A stretch of DNA of 64,000 nt from Lithospermum erythrorhizon (Eukaryota; Streptophyta; Magnoliopsida; Boraginales; Boraginaceae): assembly GCA_019722365.1 (NCBI GenBank), contig JADFUC010000925.1, positions 124,001-188,000 of the forward strand, in the 5' to 3' direction. Shown here one piece after another: positions 36,101 through 50,169 of the stretch. Every line of letters begins with the position of its first letter. Positions within the stretch are counted from its first letter, which is position 1. Under the pieces are notes generated by a model. That model saw only the letters and a list, made by a program, of their open reading frames with translations, was not told the origin of the DNA and made no database searches. A program made the translations under genes and the position numbers.

Positions 36101-38220
36101 TACCTCGCGCGTTATTTCCATTTTGAAAATGGCTTCCTGACTTCTCGAAATTAAAACTGGTATTTTTTTTTTTTTTATGTTGTATCGCATTCTGAGATTT
36201 TGTTTAAATCCCATTACCAATTTATTTGAGAGACAAATACTTAATATAATTCGTTTGGAATGTCTTGCTCTTAATGTGAGTTTCTAACTATATGCTTAAT
36301 TTTTTCAAATAACAAATAAAAAATATTTGCTAAACTTAAAAAGTTGATACGTATTACATAAAAATGCATCTGAGAGAATAAAACAAACTTCTGATTGTGA
36401 CTTCACCTTAACCTAAATGCGTCGTGAATCGTAAATCCACGATACTTTAATAATCTGTCCTTATTCACAGCGATGGGATATGTTTTGGTTCTGTCGTTGT
36501 CTTCACGCCGCTGATATTTTTCATTCTTGCGAGAAATTTATTATACACGTAAATATAATCAAACCGTAGATGCAAATATATTTCACTTTAAATTTGGCTA
36601 ATTAGTTGGAATTGCCCTTGACTATTTATTCATAATTCAGAAACTTACTAATATTTATAATAATAAAGAAAAATAAACATTACCTCACAATAACTGAGTC
36701 TTCTTAATTTGAGCAATGAAGGAAGAACATTCATAAATACTCACCATCATTCCATTCGCACCTGCGTCATTTGACCCATATGGGGCGCGTAGAGTTAATG
36801 TTGAGCAGCGGAAGAATATGAGAGAGAACTTTTGGCTGAAATCCAAGCAGGCTAGCATTGACCGAGGCTTGTGCTGACATAATTTCCTTAAACCCAGTTG
36901 CTTCCAACCCGTGTGTGCTTAGGACTTTTAGAAGCAATGATTCCCGGATACAATAGTTCGACAATGACTTGCCTTGAAGCACTCTGCTTGATGTTGTTAG
37001 CTTGAAAGCAAGTTTTCACCGAAATATTTTTTGCTTTTGTGAGTGGATGATTTACCGTTTTTTTAACGTATTAATAGCCTGGCCGGTGTTTGTTCAGAGT
37101 TATATAAGTGAGTGCGAGGGTGGTGATCGGTCGCCCCGTTCTTTCACTACTTATTAGCTGCTTAGCTCCTGCCGGTAGTTAATGAGTATAGCGACTTCAC
37201 AGATCTTGACTTCGTGAATGTTGTCTTTCTTCGTCTCCAAAGCGGTGAAGAGGAAAGATGCCAGACTTTGGGGTGCGAAGATAGTATCAAAATGAGTGTC
37301 TTGAGGCTCAATTAAGACCCCCGAGGCGCTCCCGGATTGTGTGTATCGTTATATTATCAAAGCCGAGACTAATGGCTATCTTGAGGCGAACTGCTGGCGT
37401 CGCTGCGTGAAAGCGGCAACGTGACGGCTTTTTACTGGCAACAAAGGTAGGCCACTATATAAAGTGAATCGCGATTCACTCCATTACTGTGTGGTGTTAA
37501 AAGTCACAAAAATTTAGAATTTCCATTCTCCATGAGACCTCGATCCCAAGAAATCAAAATCAAATGAGAAACTGGGTGTCCCAGATTTAACAACAATGCA
37601 TTTATTTCATGGCAGTTTAGAGGTGTGATTCCGTTTGGTGGTTGTGGGAAATGAGAGTACTTTCGTTGTAGAAAATTGAGACTTTGATGCTTAATCTATA
37701 TAACAAAAGATTTACAAAATAAGAAGCATAAACATTTGCTTTATTGAAGTAGAAAGAAAAAAAATCTTTATTATTGATATTCCAAAATCTTGAATGAACA
37801 ATATTAAAAATGTGTATATTTAGAGTATTGTCTGAATCAAATCCAAGATCAATAACTAATGAGCTTTATCTTTTTATTCACCGTTGATTCAATCGGATAA
37901 ACCCAACCGGAGGCGAAGGAGTTGTTAGCGATATAAGCTGTATTAACTAATTTTCTTTCGACTAATCGGCAGATGTCGGCGTCAATGTTTCCAGCCCAAA
38001 ATTTGAAGGCGGCTGTATGCTCTAAATGTGATCCGCAGCGCCTGCACATTGGAGTGAAATAAGCAATACTTTTACATTCCCCCTCGAGATGAGGTAAGAA
38101 ATACATCTTTGCGATCGACATAAGGCTAATGCTTGAAATGGCACGATAGAGTAATGCCTTGAGTGAATAAGTACTTCGATAAATCTTTCTTTGGGAAACC
38201 GTATATTTGTGGCTTGATTA
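33121..38220. other. Decayed repeat DNA without a recognised gene
   Basis: The stretch includes a run of nine G near 33402, a GC-richer patch at 33665-33900, and a low-complexity patch rich in GGACTTGGATTT words at 34240-34480. Open frames of 70-100 codons (for example 33685-33951, 36767-36982, 37849-38121) show no motif that I recognise. Mixed composition and CG-rich words suggest old transposon DNA. Confidence 0.4.
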
Positions 38221-38224
38221 AAGA

Positions 38225-38640
38225 GGGGTTTGAAATTTAGCTTTTTTTTTTTATCAAAATCAACTTTGTAAAAATAAGTGTTTGGCTAACATTTCTAACA
38301 ACTACGACTTATAAGTTCAAACAGCTTTATAAGTTGATTTAAAAAGTTTCAATTCTAATTTTTTATAAATTACTTGATTACCCTTGTTAATATAAAACCA
38401 ACACTTCCCTCTTTCTAGTTTGAGATACTTATAAGAGTCGTTTCTTTCTTTTTACATCAGCTTATAAGTTATTGTTATCCAAACATGTAAGGAAGATTCT
38501 AGGTATAAGTTGATAGCCAAACAACTCGAAACAAGTTTGACAACACTTAAGTGGGCTACTTATAAGTTACATTTGTAACTTATAAGGAGGTCAATTATAA
38601 GTTAAAAAAAATAAGCTTAGCCAAGCGGCCTCACAGACCC
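38225..38640. mobile_element. Probable hAT-type MITE
   Basis: An AT-rich block contains many ACTTATAAGTT words in both directions. Its ends resemble each other as inverted complements (TTTGAAATTTAGCTTTTTTT on the left, AAAAAAATAAGCTTAGCCAA on the right), and both are joined to TTTGGCTAA-type words. MITEs with this signature are common in dicots. Tips and target duplication are not resolved. Confidence 0.45.
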
Positions 38641-38737
38641 TTTGAAATACTAATTCGCTTACTATATAACAATCGATGTCTAAGTATTTTGTTCTTTCAT
38701 GAAATCTGAGGTTTGAAGTGAGTAATGCTTGAGCCGC

Positions 38738-41300
38738 CTAATTATCCTTGAAGAGATAGGAGGCCCAGAAAGTGGTAGAATCTTTAAGCAAGTAAGTAAG
38801 CCCTTTGTAATTCCTGTTGTTGTTGCCATATACATTACTTTCGACTTCTACTGAACTTTTTGAAATGGTGAAAGCTTGTTTGTTATTTTCCATGATGCTC
38901 GATGCTTGTCTGAATAAATACAAACCATCAAATACTTCTTAATACTTGGACAAGAAGCACCGATATCATTTATGGGCTGGTCTTAGCTTTCGTTCTGTTT
39001 GGGATGGGAATAACCCTCTTGAGGAGAACCATGGTACTTAAATTACGCGAACAATTTGCCTTCCAGTGCCTTTCATGGGTGATTGAACAAAGTGACTAAG
39101 TTGTCGTACAACATATGTTATATACAGTTTGGTGAATCCGAATATACTTGATCTTAACTGCTATAGAGATGCGCATCTGTGCGACAAAGAGATTGATCGT
39201 CAACGTAAATCGTCATTATGCTTAAGGAGTTTTGAATTTGAAACTACGAGGCGTAACAAGCCAATCCTTAATCATATCAACAACATACTTTCTCTTGTTA
39301 AGATAAATGCCCTGATTTGTTTGCATAACTTTAACACCTAGGAAAAACTTAATCTTTCCTAGATCTTTGATGGTGAACCCCTTGTGTAAATGTTGCTTGA
39401 TAGCCTCTAGTGCGATGACTCATTTTTGATACCCCAGTATCATCTACATAAACTGGCGATCTTTGTAAAACTTTCCGCTTTGATAGCCTTAATAAACAAG
39501 AAATGATTATTCTCACGACTGGGTATAGCCGTATGCCTTTATGATGCGTATAAGCGTACACTTAAATTTCTTAAGGTGACAAAAACGACCCGGCGTGCTC
39601 GATTCTAAACCGGAATTGGATTTGCGTATATATCGCCTCGTCTAAATTACCCGTGCATAAAAGTATTATTAACATCCATGTAAGTGAACCTTAGTCCATG
39701 GAAACTCTTAATACAAACAAAATCCTAATTGCTCATTTCACGCAGCCACGCAGCTGAGGAAAATATCTGATGTAATCCTGCTCCTTACACGTAATGTACT
39801 TAACCGCTGCGGTACAATGCAGCCTTATACTTTTCAATGTCCCGTGCGTTCCTTTTAACCTTAAAAATCTGAAACTACGCTGATAACTTCTTGCAGAACT
39901 AGGCAAAGTCACTAACTCCCAAGTTGTTGTGTCCTTTAGAGCCTTAAGTTCTTTACAAAAGTATCCTCTGCCATTAGGATGTTGGTAAAACACAGCACAT
40001 GGAAGCTTGGATCTTGATCACCACCAGAGTGAATTGACTAAAGAAGCCTATGATGTGGTATCTCAACATATGAAAGGTCAGAGGAATATGAGGTGAAGAC
40101 TTAAAATTAATATTGTTGTCAACATCATGTGAAACATAGTATTGTAACCAAGTTGATCTTAACTTATTTATAGTGTTATGCTTAATAATCTCATTATTCA
40201 CATCTGTATGAATTAAAGGTATATGAGTAGTATCTTTATCATGTTCTATGATCTCAGTATATGTAGGAACATCAATAGGAATATCATTCAAATAAAATGT
40301 TATTATTGAGAGCTTTGGCGTTAGTCTCGTAGCAAAAATATAGTTAAATTTGGAATATCATCTGCCTTGGACACAGTACTTGTGAGTAGTCAAATTATAT
40401 ACTTTATACCCCTTTTGACTAGCTACATATCCAACAAAAACAACTTTGTAAGCTCTTGGCTTAAACTTGTTGTTATTATTTCCTATATTTTTGACAAAAT
40501 ACAAACATCCAAACATCTGTTAATAAGCACGTGCTCTGATGCTTTCTTGCTTTTCATAAGGAGACTTGAGCCTAAAAATTGCAGAAGGTAATCTATTAAT
40601 AATGTGAGATTTGCGATTAAAATTGCGTTTCCCAGGAAGCCTTCTAGGAAGAACATATTGGAGAAAGTAAGAGCTCTTTATTTGGGAATTTACATTTACT
40701 ACCAGCTGTGCCCCGTTTGTTAAGGGGTATAGAAGCGCGACTCTTATGATGTATAATGCCTGACTAGCAAACAACTCATGACAATCCTTATGAAGAAATT
40801 CAGTGCCATGGTCAGACCTAAAGATGTTAACACAGCTATCAAATTGTAACTTTACCATGAAATTTAGAAACCCTGCTTTTTGTTATCGGTATGTATCTTT
40901 AAGCATGAAGGTCAAATACGGTTATAATTAGAAGTCATCTCTTAGTGTGAGGAAATAGTGATTCCATTTATAATAGTTGTTTTTTAAGGCCCCCAGGCAT
41001 CAACATGAATAAGTTCAGGAAATGCTACCAAACTTGTAGAGCTTACAAAGAAAGCTTAGTCTTTGTTTCTTTCTTCAATGGGAGAAATTTGCAAAACAAC
41101 TTTATTATTTATTAACCCCATCTGAGGTACATTGTCATTAACGATACCTCGATACATCATAGGGGCTATGTCTAGTCTAGCATGTCAAAGATCGAGAATT
41201 CCATGTACATTTGTGATAGACCTACATTAACTTACTACCCACGTATACTAGTAACACAAAGTTTAGACTTAGAAATAAACTCCTGGAAGATGATGTTCTT
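38738..41300 (-). pseudogene. Decayed Copia retrotransposon (copy 1)
   Basis: Minus-strand fragments occur in the gene order of a Copia polyprotein. First is integrase (IFRSDHGTEF near 40796-40825), then the reverse-transcriptase start (TTTWELVTLP near 39900). The YVDD active site follows at 39439-39450. Then come the RT/RNase H link (LSHFVQSPM near 39110) and RNase H (SKSSVEVES near 38860). Each piece lies in a different frame and is broken by stops, so no product can be made. The SKSS(A)EAE form of the RNase H motif differs from copy 2, so the two come from different Copia lineages. LTRs were not identified. Confidence 0.75.
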
Positions 41301-42099
41301 AGCGAAAGGAATACTTTTATCAATATAAATCTCTTTTTTGTAGCTATTCAGCCAATATCCCTAGATTGTTGGTCCTGTAGTACACAAAATATGTCGATAA
41401 ATACAAAAATAATTGTGTATCCTTAATACGCGATAGTAGATTAAACTTAAATGAAAGGCACATATAAATTAAATAATCGGTTTGTTGTCCGTTTACACTT
41501 TTCTTCTGCTTTAAGCATTTTACTATCTTAATTAGGTGGTAAATTGAAGTAAGTTATGACATGTTTATTAAGTAAGATAATAACTATTAGTTATCGACAC
41601 TCGTACATAGAATTCTTATATTGTGCGAACTTTGTCCAAAATTTGAATTATTTTTCGGACTATTCTCCTTTCTTGCGTCATTTCTCTTTGCTTAGAGATT
41701 CTAGAATATCGTTAAATTTCTCGGTTGGTTACATTCTCCGTTATTAAAGGTCCACAACAAAATGATGCGGGGGAATTCCCATGCATCTTGATTGGGATTA
41801 TGGAAAGGAACAGAGTTTAGTGTACCAGGCAATAGGGATGGGGAGACTAATAAGATTGCAAGTCACCTTTGGACAGTGACGCGTTTAGGCATAAGAATCG
41901 GCCTTAGTAAGTAGCTTCTTAAATCTGAGGGCAAATACAGGCCAATGGCGTATACACTCACGGCCCAATCCACGAGACCAAAAATCACCTTGCGACCCGA
42001 GTCCAGGGGACAGGAGACTCCCATGAGATTCGAATCTGAACTTAGTAAGTGACTGTCTTAAGTTGATTCTTTGGCAATTTCTCATGACATTTCGTACCC

Positions 42100-45060
42100 G
42101 TATCAAGTTAAATTGGAGAATTTTCTCAACTTCTGGTACCGACTAATGGCATCGCGAATATAGTGAAATGAAATATGAGTATGTGAATGATTATTTCTAT
42201 ACACGGCAAAACAACATCAAGAGAGCCGGTTTTGAGACAATAAAGCCCTGCGCCGGTAGCTGCTTTAAAGCCGTGGCGACTCGTACTCAGTTCGTTAGTA
42301 GATAAAGCAACAGTTAGTTGAGTTGAGGACTTTGACTTATCTGAGAGCCACGCAAGTAAGTACATAAGAGTAGTAGATTTCTGACCCATCCTCTATTAGA
42401 TTTGGTATAATTGGAATCTACATGGCTTCAACTTGACTAAATGATATCTAGAGCTCAAACCAGCATGGGGAGTTTAACATATATTTGCTGAAACGCTTTA
42501 ACTTGCGTATACGATACTCCGGGCTAATCCTTCATAGAGACCCTTTCATGAGATCATAGCATTTAGAATATGGCACATTCTTCATGCTCATTTATTTTGA
42601 TTTGAGTCTTGGGGTGATCATATAACACAAAATGAGAAGCGAAGTACATTTCACAGTTAGCATCGGACATGAAAATTTACTCAAAATATTTTCCAACGTA
42701 TGCGCTTTGATTTAAAAGCGAGAGTAGATTTCTTTTCTTGTCTACAATAATGTTCGTACTTTCATTTTCTTGGCATCGCTAAATCTTTATCAAAATTATC
42801 ACGGACTATGATGATCAGCATGTCATCCACGTAAAGCAAAAGAAATACGAGGCCTTGAGTCTATATTCTTAAAAGTACGAGGGCAATGATACGGAGAAGG
42901 AGCTTCTTTTAAACTTCAAAGCTGCATGCAATTGCTCAAATTTAATATTGACCAATTTGCCACAGAGTTGTTTTAAACCATACAGGCATTTTTTAAGCAA
43001 ACACACGTTATGTCTTCTACATGATTTAGGATCCATAAAGCCTCGGGTTGATATTTTTGTCGAGATCGCGTAATGGTGGTAACATCCATTTGTTTTTAAA
43101 TTCCCAAATGAGCAACTAAGCAAAACTTTGTAGTTCTTGTTGTTGAACTTAACCGCTTTGAGGGAGCAAAATTTCATTAATCATTCCTTGAGTAATCCAT
43201 TCCAACCTGGCTTTAAATCGCTTATTAGTTTTGAACAATTCTTAAGGAGTTCGTTTCAGCATCAGTCATTCATTGGAATTTCCCACGACCTTAGAGCTTC
43301 TTTTAGCCAAGTCTTGGAGACTGCGTCACGCTCAGGGATTAGAACACATTAAAAAAGCAAAAGCCGGACAAATTACAAATCATTCAAATTGTTATCTACA
43401 TATCTACCAATTATTTTGTGGTTCTTTGCTTATCCACTAGTGAGTTGGTAGTCATTCAAAAAGCATTAAGATCGAGTAACATTCGCATCGAGACCGCATT
43501 TACTTTCTCCGCTTTCATTTAGAATGCGGTATTCTCAGCGCCGTTAGAATTGTCTGCGTCTTAGTTTAAAATTAATTTGCCAAATCTCATTTCGGAAGAA
43601 GGTTCGAGGAGTTGATTAGTGTTATGAGGCGATTGCTCCGCCCTTTCGTTTGAACTTCGTTAATAGGTGGAAGTAGAATCAGCGAGGGAAATTACCATTT
43701 TTCATTGTTAAAAATAACATCTCTACAGCATCGCGGCTTTTTGTTCCCACAGTTAGGTCACATCCCAAGCCTACCAACCTTTTTGTTTCGCTTGAGGATA
43801 TCCAGAAAACACATTTCTTGGGTCACAGAGTTTCGACTTATCGACCTTTTTGATGCACATGCTTCAACCATGACCACTGTAAATTACTTGTCAGTTTGCA
43901 TGGCACGGTTACCAGACTTTGCCTCCCTATACTCTACCAAGGTACACTGGGGACCTATTAATCAAATATGCGTGGTAATGCTCCCAAAACTTTTTAGAAA
44001 GACCGGACATGGCTACAAAAAATTTTCCTTTCTCTAACAAAGTTCTATTAATCTCTGTTACCCGTTTCTTTGAGAGGTGTATAAGAAACAGAGGCACTGG
44101 TTTAAAACATCAAAACATCGGTTTATTTGAAGGCGTTAAAGGCCCCAGGCTTTTCTGGGTAAATCATCGATATTAGGAGAAATATTGGTTCCCTCCATTA
44201 ATGTCCCGTGTCGGCATGAAATACTCGGCATGATGCAGCGAATTAGGTTAGAGATGCGAGGAAAGCTACTTTATGTTCTTTTCTTTAACACTTGGCATGA
44301 TTCGCGAAGGGATGGGGACACATACTTCTGCAGTGACCATGCTTTGTCTAGAATTTCACAATCGCTTTTATTACTTTCATGCCAGCCTAATCTGTTGTGC
44401 CGCCAAGAATATTAGATTTCACGTTCGATCCGCGAGGTTTACGGAGGCATAAGCGGGTTCGGCATGGCAAGCGTCGTTTACCCTCAGGCTACCATGAATC
44501 GGGGTGCATGCCTAACATTCTTCCCAAAGTAAACCGAGGAACTAGAAGAGGAGCCTGGGGCATGCGTCTCTATTTCTAAGACACGTTTTAGAATTTGCAG
44601 GTGACCCTGACCATGTTTGACATTTTTATGGTTTGAAAAGCAGGTTTTCAAAGAGAATTGTATGAAAGGAAATACAGTAGAAGTCTTAACCAATCGGACT
44701 TAAAGGGTAAATCACGGGGAGTTGACGTCATGATCGAGGATTACTGGTCATAAGGAAAACTTCATGATTACATGAGATAGCCAATTTTCGTTCTTTGATT
44801 TTTATTAAGTCATACTCGATTAGACTAGATTTAAAATTACTTTTTGAGTGTAAGTATTCTTTTTAGTATTATGTCATTTATGTTTGTTTCTTTTTTAAGA
44901 ATTAAACCTATTCGAGATCGCCTGCAGCGTCTTAACCTCTCCGGAATTTTACTACCTCCGAGAATGCTTGTGTCTAGTGCTTTATTCTTAAGACCGTTTA
45001 CTCCTGATGCTTCTAAAGTGACACCATCCTGCACCCGTACTTAATAGCGGATTTAACATC
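42100..45060 (-). pseudogene. Decayed Copia retrotransposon (copy 2)
   Basis: Minus-strand fragments in polyprotein order: a possible protease/pre-integrase segment (QDGVTLEASGV near 45030), integrase (TSQRNG...INRTLLEKG near 44080-44000), and reverse transcriptase (VCLLKKCLYGLKQ, 43006-42968). The active site YVDDM is at 42819-42833, and RNase H (STQLTVALSTNE) is near 42300. Frames shift between pieces. The ALST(T)E motif marks a lineage unlike copy 1. The LTRs and gag are not recognised. Both copies point the same way and may be nested or neighbouring insertions. Confidence 0.75.
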
Positions 45061-48000
45061 ACTAAAAATCCGGTATAGCATTTAAAAGAACACAATGAGG
45101 CGCTTAAAAACCACATATTCTTATAAGCTGCGAACTTAATACTCCGAGGAAATAAGTTTAGTAAAAACATCAGAATTAGCCATATCCTTAGAAGTATCCA
45201 ATGCGAACTTAAGAACTTCGAGTAAGAACATTTTTACTAGGCAATGGGGTTTACGTATAGAAGGATCGGATAAGTTCAAATAATGAATGAAATAAATCTT
45301 TGTACATTTTTCGTTCGTTTGACTTTTTTTGCTCATACAGTGGCGAGGAATAAGTTGACTAAACGACATGAAAGCATTTTCTTGAATTAAAATACATGAT
45401 TTTTTGTTTTAAAACACTAAATCGGACTTTCCGTCAATGAGTCAGCCCGTATTGATTTCTTGAGAGTCATATTTCAACAAATATAATTTGCTCCAAAATA
45501 ATATAGAGCAAAAACACAAAAGTAATTTAGTTTAAAGCAATCTAACAGCAAAAACCATGAATAAAACCAGCAAATATACTGCTTAAAAGCGACCTGAGCA
45601 GACATTTTGGTCCGGATTTCGATAACAAGAAATAAAAGCGAAATTTAAAAAGGGATGAGCTTTTCTTTTTAGTAAAACTTTCTGGAAAAAGTTTAGCTCC
45701 GAATATGAAAAGTCAAGCGTATCGAGGAAAAGTCAAAATTTGGGCAATCTTTGTAGCCAGTGAATAATGCTTTCGCGTCCTTGTTCGCGAGGAACCTCCC
45801 GACAAAATTCTCAAGCCTCCCTCTGCTGACTCAAAACGTTTCGGCGACTTGAGTCGCATTCATAGAAGATAGTCTGTAGCGTATTATTTATCCGAGATAA
45901 GCTGTTGTTAGATTTATTCAATTTATCCGACCTTAATTCGAATCTGACTCTTGTTACGGCAGTGAAGTTATAGATCGATAAGATTGGATGAGACTTCAGG
46001 AGATGGAGGCCCACAAGTCTCCAGTCTAGAGATCGCGTTGGTCAGGGCTCTGTCCGTCTGAGGACAAATCCAGGTAAGTAGGGATCATAGCGGTCCCGGC
46101 GGCAGTCGACTTCCCCAATCAAGCTTTTGAGAACAAAATTAGATGCAGAGACTAAATCGAGTAAATTAAAATGCGATCGGAAGTGCAGAGCAATAGGCGA
46201 TAGTGGGACCTCATGGTTAATTAATTGTTTTGTACTGAATATAGATTTTTTGAAGTTTATTGTAGTGTAGGATATTATAAATAATAAAATCTTTACTCTT
46301 CAGAAGATGCTTTGAAACAAAACTTTATTAAGATTCTGCAATTGCCAAGGCATATTCTTGACCTTGGAAATTCTTGAATGGCTTCTAGTGACACCATAGT
46401 CATTTAAGTAGAGCACTCCATTTGAGGCCCCCAGCCTTGCTGAATCGGAAAGGGTTCATAGTGATAAATTCCGTTTCCTTACACTTTAAAGATGGGGAGT
46501 TCTACTGAGAGATGCAGCTTGCGTCCCATCCCTTCTCGTTAAACACCAAAAATCCAATGTTAGACAATTCGGACCGGACCGAACCTTAGGGTTAAGTATA
46601 CTTGAATAGACTTTACGCGTTATGATTCCGATTCATTTCTGAGGCCTAGTGCATTATCCCCTGAAAAATTGTGTGTCAGTTTATGTTATGTGGATATCAA
46701 CATGTACTTAGATTAAGAATTACGAATTTACTCTTCTATTTCCTCGACGATTTATTTCCAATTCTGAGTTTAACCAAAAAGAGATTTATTGAGTTGCTCA
46801 CTTAAGTCCTGCTGGTCCTTTTTGCTAGTGAATAAAACTCAAAACTAGCATATCATTTTTGTCTACATGCAATTAGAACTTGTTGCTTTCATAGCTTTGC
46901 TTTGGAACTTTTCTTATGTCTGGCTTCAGTTAAAAGATATAGTATGGAGAACAGAAATGATACTGAGGATTATTTCTGATTTCTGCAGTAAACTAATATT
47001 TTTGTTTAACAACAATTATATGAGATGGATGATATTAGATTGTAAATGTCACAAATGTACTTTATGTTGCCAGGGGAAAGAGGCTGAAACCATGTAACAG
47101 CACACAAAGGGTTCCCTTCCCCTCATGGTTCCATGTTTTGTTTTTAACATAGTTTTAAAATGGTAAAAATAAGAAACGTTACGCTAATATCATAAAAATA
47201 TTTAAAAAATAACATAAAATTTTAAAAAATTATGTAATATTTTAATTATTATAAAAGGCTTCCAGTTGTTAAATTATTTTAAAATGTGTCTCACAAATCT
47301 AATAATTGTGTAATTTCTTCTTTGCTTTCACGTCAAATGAATTATGTCTATTTTAATGTAAAAAATGGGTTTGGGGGGCAACCCAGAAAAGAACGATATT
47401 TCAGGGGCACCCCAGAAAAGAATTGATAACTCATGGATCTAATTAAAAATTAAACGATAGTTCAGGAGACAATAGGTGAATTAGCCTATTTTTAACTTTC
47501 AAAATGAATTAATTTTATAGCCATAATTAACATATATAACTTTGATTTAAATCGAACTTAAAAGTTAAAATGCAATATTTGAATATATATTTTTCACTTA
47601 ATATTATACGAGTATAACATATGCTGAGTATAAGATAATTGTGATCAAATTTTAAAAAATCAATCGCTGATATAACATATGCTGAGTATAAGATAATTGT
47701 GATCAATTTTAAAAAATCAATCACTGAAATTTAAATGTGGAGAATCTTTTAATGAAGGAAATATTGTAGTCTTGGAGAAGCCTTCTTCGTGGGACATTAA
47801 TTTTCAGTCATCAGATATGAATTTCCAAATAATCACTGAAATTATTTTTCTCATGTTTAATAATTTCACTTTTACCAACTAACAAGTGACTAGGTGTTTG
47901 CATACGGTTTAGTCGTCTGAGCGAATTTGTTAACCACTTTATAGTATATAATTGTTGATTATTTTTTTAATGCTTTTATGATGGCAAAACATTCTGTCAC

Positions 48001-49600
48001 TTACAAAAATATATGTAATTGTAAGAATCACCGACATTATTATAATTCTATATAATTTATATTACATATAATACGAATTTAGATCGACTAAGCAAAAGTC
48101 GAACCCAAATTAATGAATTTCCTATTTTACCCTCCTCATAAAATTTTTTTATTTTAGTTTTCATAGTAACTTCTTCATGTGTAACCGCCTAACAAGATAA
48201 ATTTTCCATAAACTACTACTATAAATATTATCTACTATGTAATACTCCATAATTATCACCAAGAGAAAATAAAAAGTTGTTTCACAATCCTTTATCTTTA
48301 TTTTCTTCATGGTAACTTTTTCATCTTATTTCTTTTAGGTTTTTTTTATTTATTTTTTCATTATAATTTTATTATAAAAATAATAAAATAATTTTACACG
48401 TACAAGATCTACACATATAACTAATACATGATTTAATTCATCTTGACTAAGCTTAAATTTAATGTGCAAAGTAACATACTAATATAAGTAAAAAAAGGTT
48501 TTCTCCCATGATGACAAATGTTACTTGTATGGTCATATTTGATGATATAGTTATTGTAGAAACTAAATAATTGTAACTTCTCCGCTTCCTCCTTCTATAA
48601 TTAAAGAAATTTGAGAACATGAACTTCAAAAATAAATTCTAATTACTTTCTCCCCCAATTACATATAGGATAAATAATAAAGATCCTAAAAACTTTAATT
48701 ATGTAAATATTTACAAGTTAATCAATAATTGATACAATCTCTATTCTAGCTTTTAACTAATGATTATTTAATCATAAACTTAATATAATTATATGAATCA
48801 CAATAATATTAAACTACTAATATCTCTAATACAATAATATCAATTCAAGATCTATGATATGGAATGAGTTAATCTGATAGACTAAGAATAGCCAAGGAAT
48901 TAAAATGTCTTCAAATTAAAAGGTTATTGTTTGAAACTCATCCAATCGTTAATTATCAAAAGAAAATATCTATGAGCGAGCATTGGGATTTTGCCTACGC
49001 CAAGTAACACTAATACGGGTGCTAACTCGTACTAATCTCGTAAATGTCGACGATTGATCACAGTTGGGCGGCTCGACGGTGTTTGACCATCATCGATCAA
49101 GGACTAATGTCAATCGACGCTGACCGGTCAATAAAAAAAATTCATAAAATGTGCTCCAAAGTACATTTATACTATACCGGAGTACATTTGTACTGCATAC
49201 AAATACACAAAATTTTCAACATTAGAGTATATTTATAATCATTTTTGTTTTTAAATTTCATTCTAGAGTACATTTGGACATGCATGTATTAAAATTTAAA
49301 AAAAAATTAAAAAAGTTTAACAATAATCGGCAAGCATTCAGCAAAAACCCCCATTAATATGTGTACTAATCATCGCTTAAACAAACAAAAAACGTGGAAA
49401 ATACGATGCGTCCAAATTGTCCGAACATTTGGTCCCCCAGTCAAGATTTAATGCGAGTTAATGACCAATGGATGTCACTTATGGTCAGTGATGGATATAA
49501 ATTCATTTGTAAAAGTAAATCGACTATATTATCAACTGTCGAGAATCCTATCCTCTTTAAATATAAATTCATTTGTGTAAATATGGGTGAGTAGGATAAG
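45061..49600. other. Intergenic DNA without a supported gene
   Basis: Bases 45061-46600 keep the mixed, CG-containing composition of the decayed Copia region and may hold gag or LTR remains that cannot be recognised. From 46650 on, the sequence becomes AT-rich. Nothing with family features was seen, apart from the short duplication near 47.6 kb. Confidence 0.4.
47616..47731. repeat. Tandem duplication of about 57 bases
   Basis: The string beginning ATAACATATGCTGAGTATAA and ending TTTTAAAAAATCAATC(G/A)CTGA occurs twice in a row with almost no change, so the duplication is recent. Confidence 0.9.
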
Positions 49601-49769
49601 CAGGGAGGCAAGCCTATTTTCGTGCACTTCCTTATAGGGTCTCCGTGGAGCGAACCCGATAGCTCGTCTTTGGGCTCGCATTATTCTGGCCGAATATTTC
49701 TATTGCCGTCAAGTTCGCACTCAAAGAACGTGAAACGCAAACGTTAAAATGCAAAGCTGAACACGGACC

Positions 49770-50060
49770 GACCGAACGGGTGCTAAATAGTTCGGTCCGT
49801 CCATTTATCCCCCCCCCCCCCGCCCCCTCCGGCCCATTTATATTTCCCCCCAGCCAGCCCCCCTCCGGGTTCGCCCATTCCCTCACCCCTCGCCCCCCGG
49901 CCCCTCGCCTCACTCTCATGTGATACCCAAAACCTCTACCCCCCCCCACCCCCATTTCTCACTTCTCACTTCGCTTCCTGTATCCCCCCTGGATCTCTCT
50001 TCCGCCGCTTCTCTCTCTAAACCCCCCCCCCCTTTGAGTCGTTTCCGATTCTGTTTCCGA
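49770..50060. repeat. Poly-C-rich block at the left side of the hAT region
   Basis: A run of about 12 C near 49809 is followed by several shorter poly-C runs and CCCCTC / CCGGCCC words down to about 50030. The window is otherwise AT-rich. The block is preceded by two CGGACCGA / CGGTCCG words. Confidence 0.8.
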
Positions 50061-50169
50061 CTCCTATTGTGATTTGTGAGCCGCCGTGTCCTCCTTTTGT
50101 CTTCTCTCACATGTTCCATTCAAACCCCCTCTTCGATCTTTGGGCTTCCGATTCCTATCACGGTATACC

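Noticed and set aside
36767..36982. 71-codon minus ORF with a protein-like composition
   Set aside because: I could not match it to any domain, and the flanks show no exon borders.
37849..38121. 90-codon minus ORF with a CRRCG motif
   Set aside because: A single Cys pair is not enough for a zinc finger and the flanks are repeat DNA. It could be a shifted piece of a retroelement but is unsupported.
46867..47097. 76-codon ORF with several Cys at the end
   Set aside because: Isolated in AT-rich DNA, with no family signature and no splice partner.
49632..50119. Gly/Arg-rich minus-strand ORFs across the poly-C block
   Set aside because: The Gly/Arg richness is simply translation of G runs.
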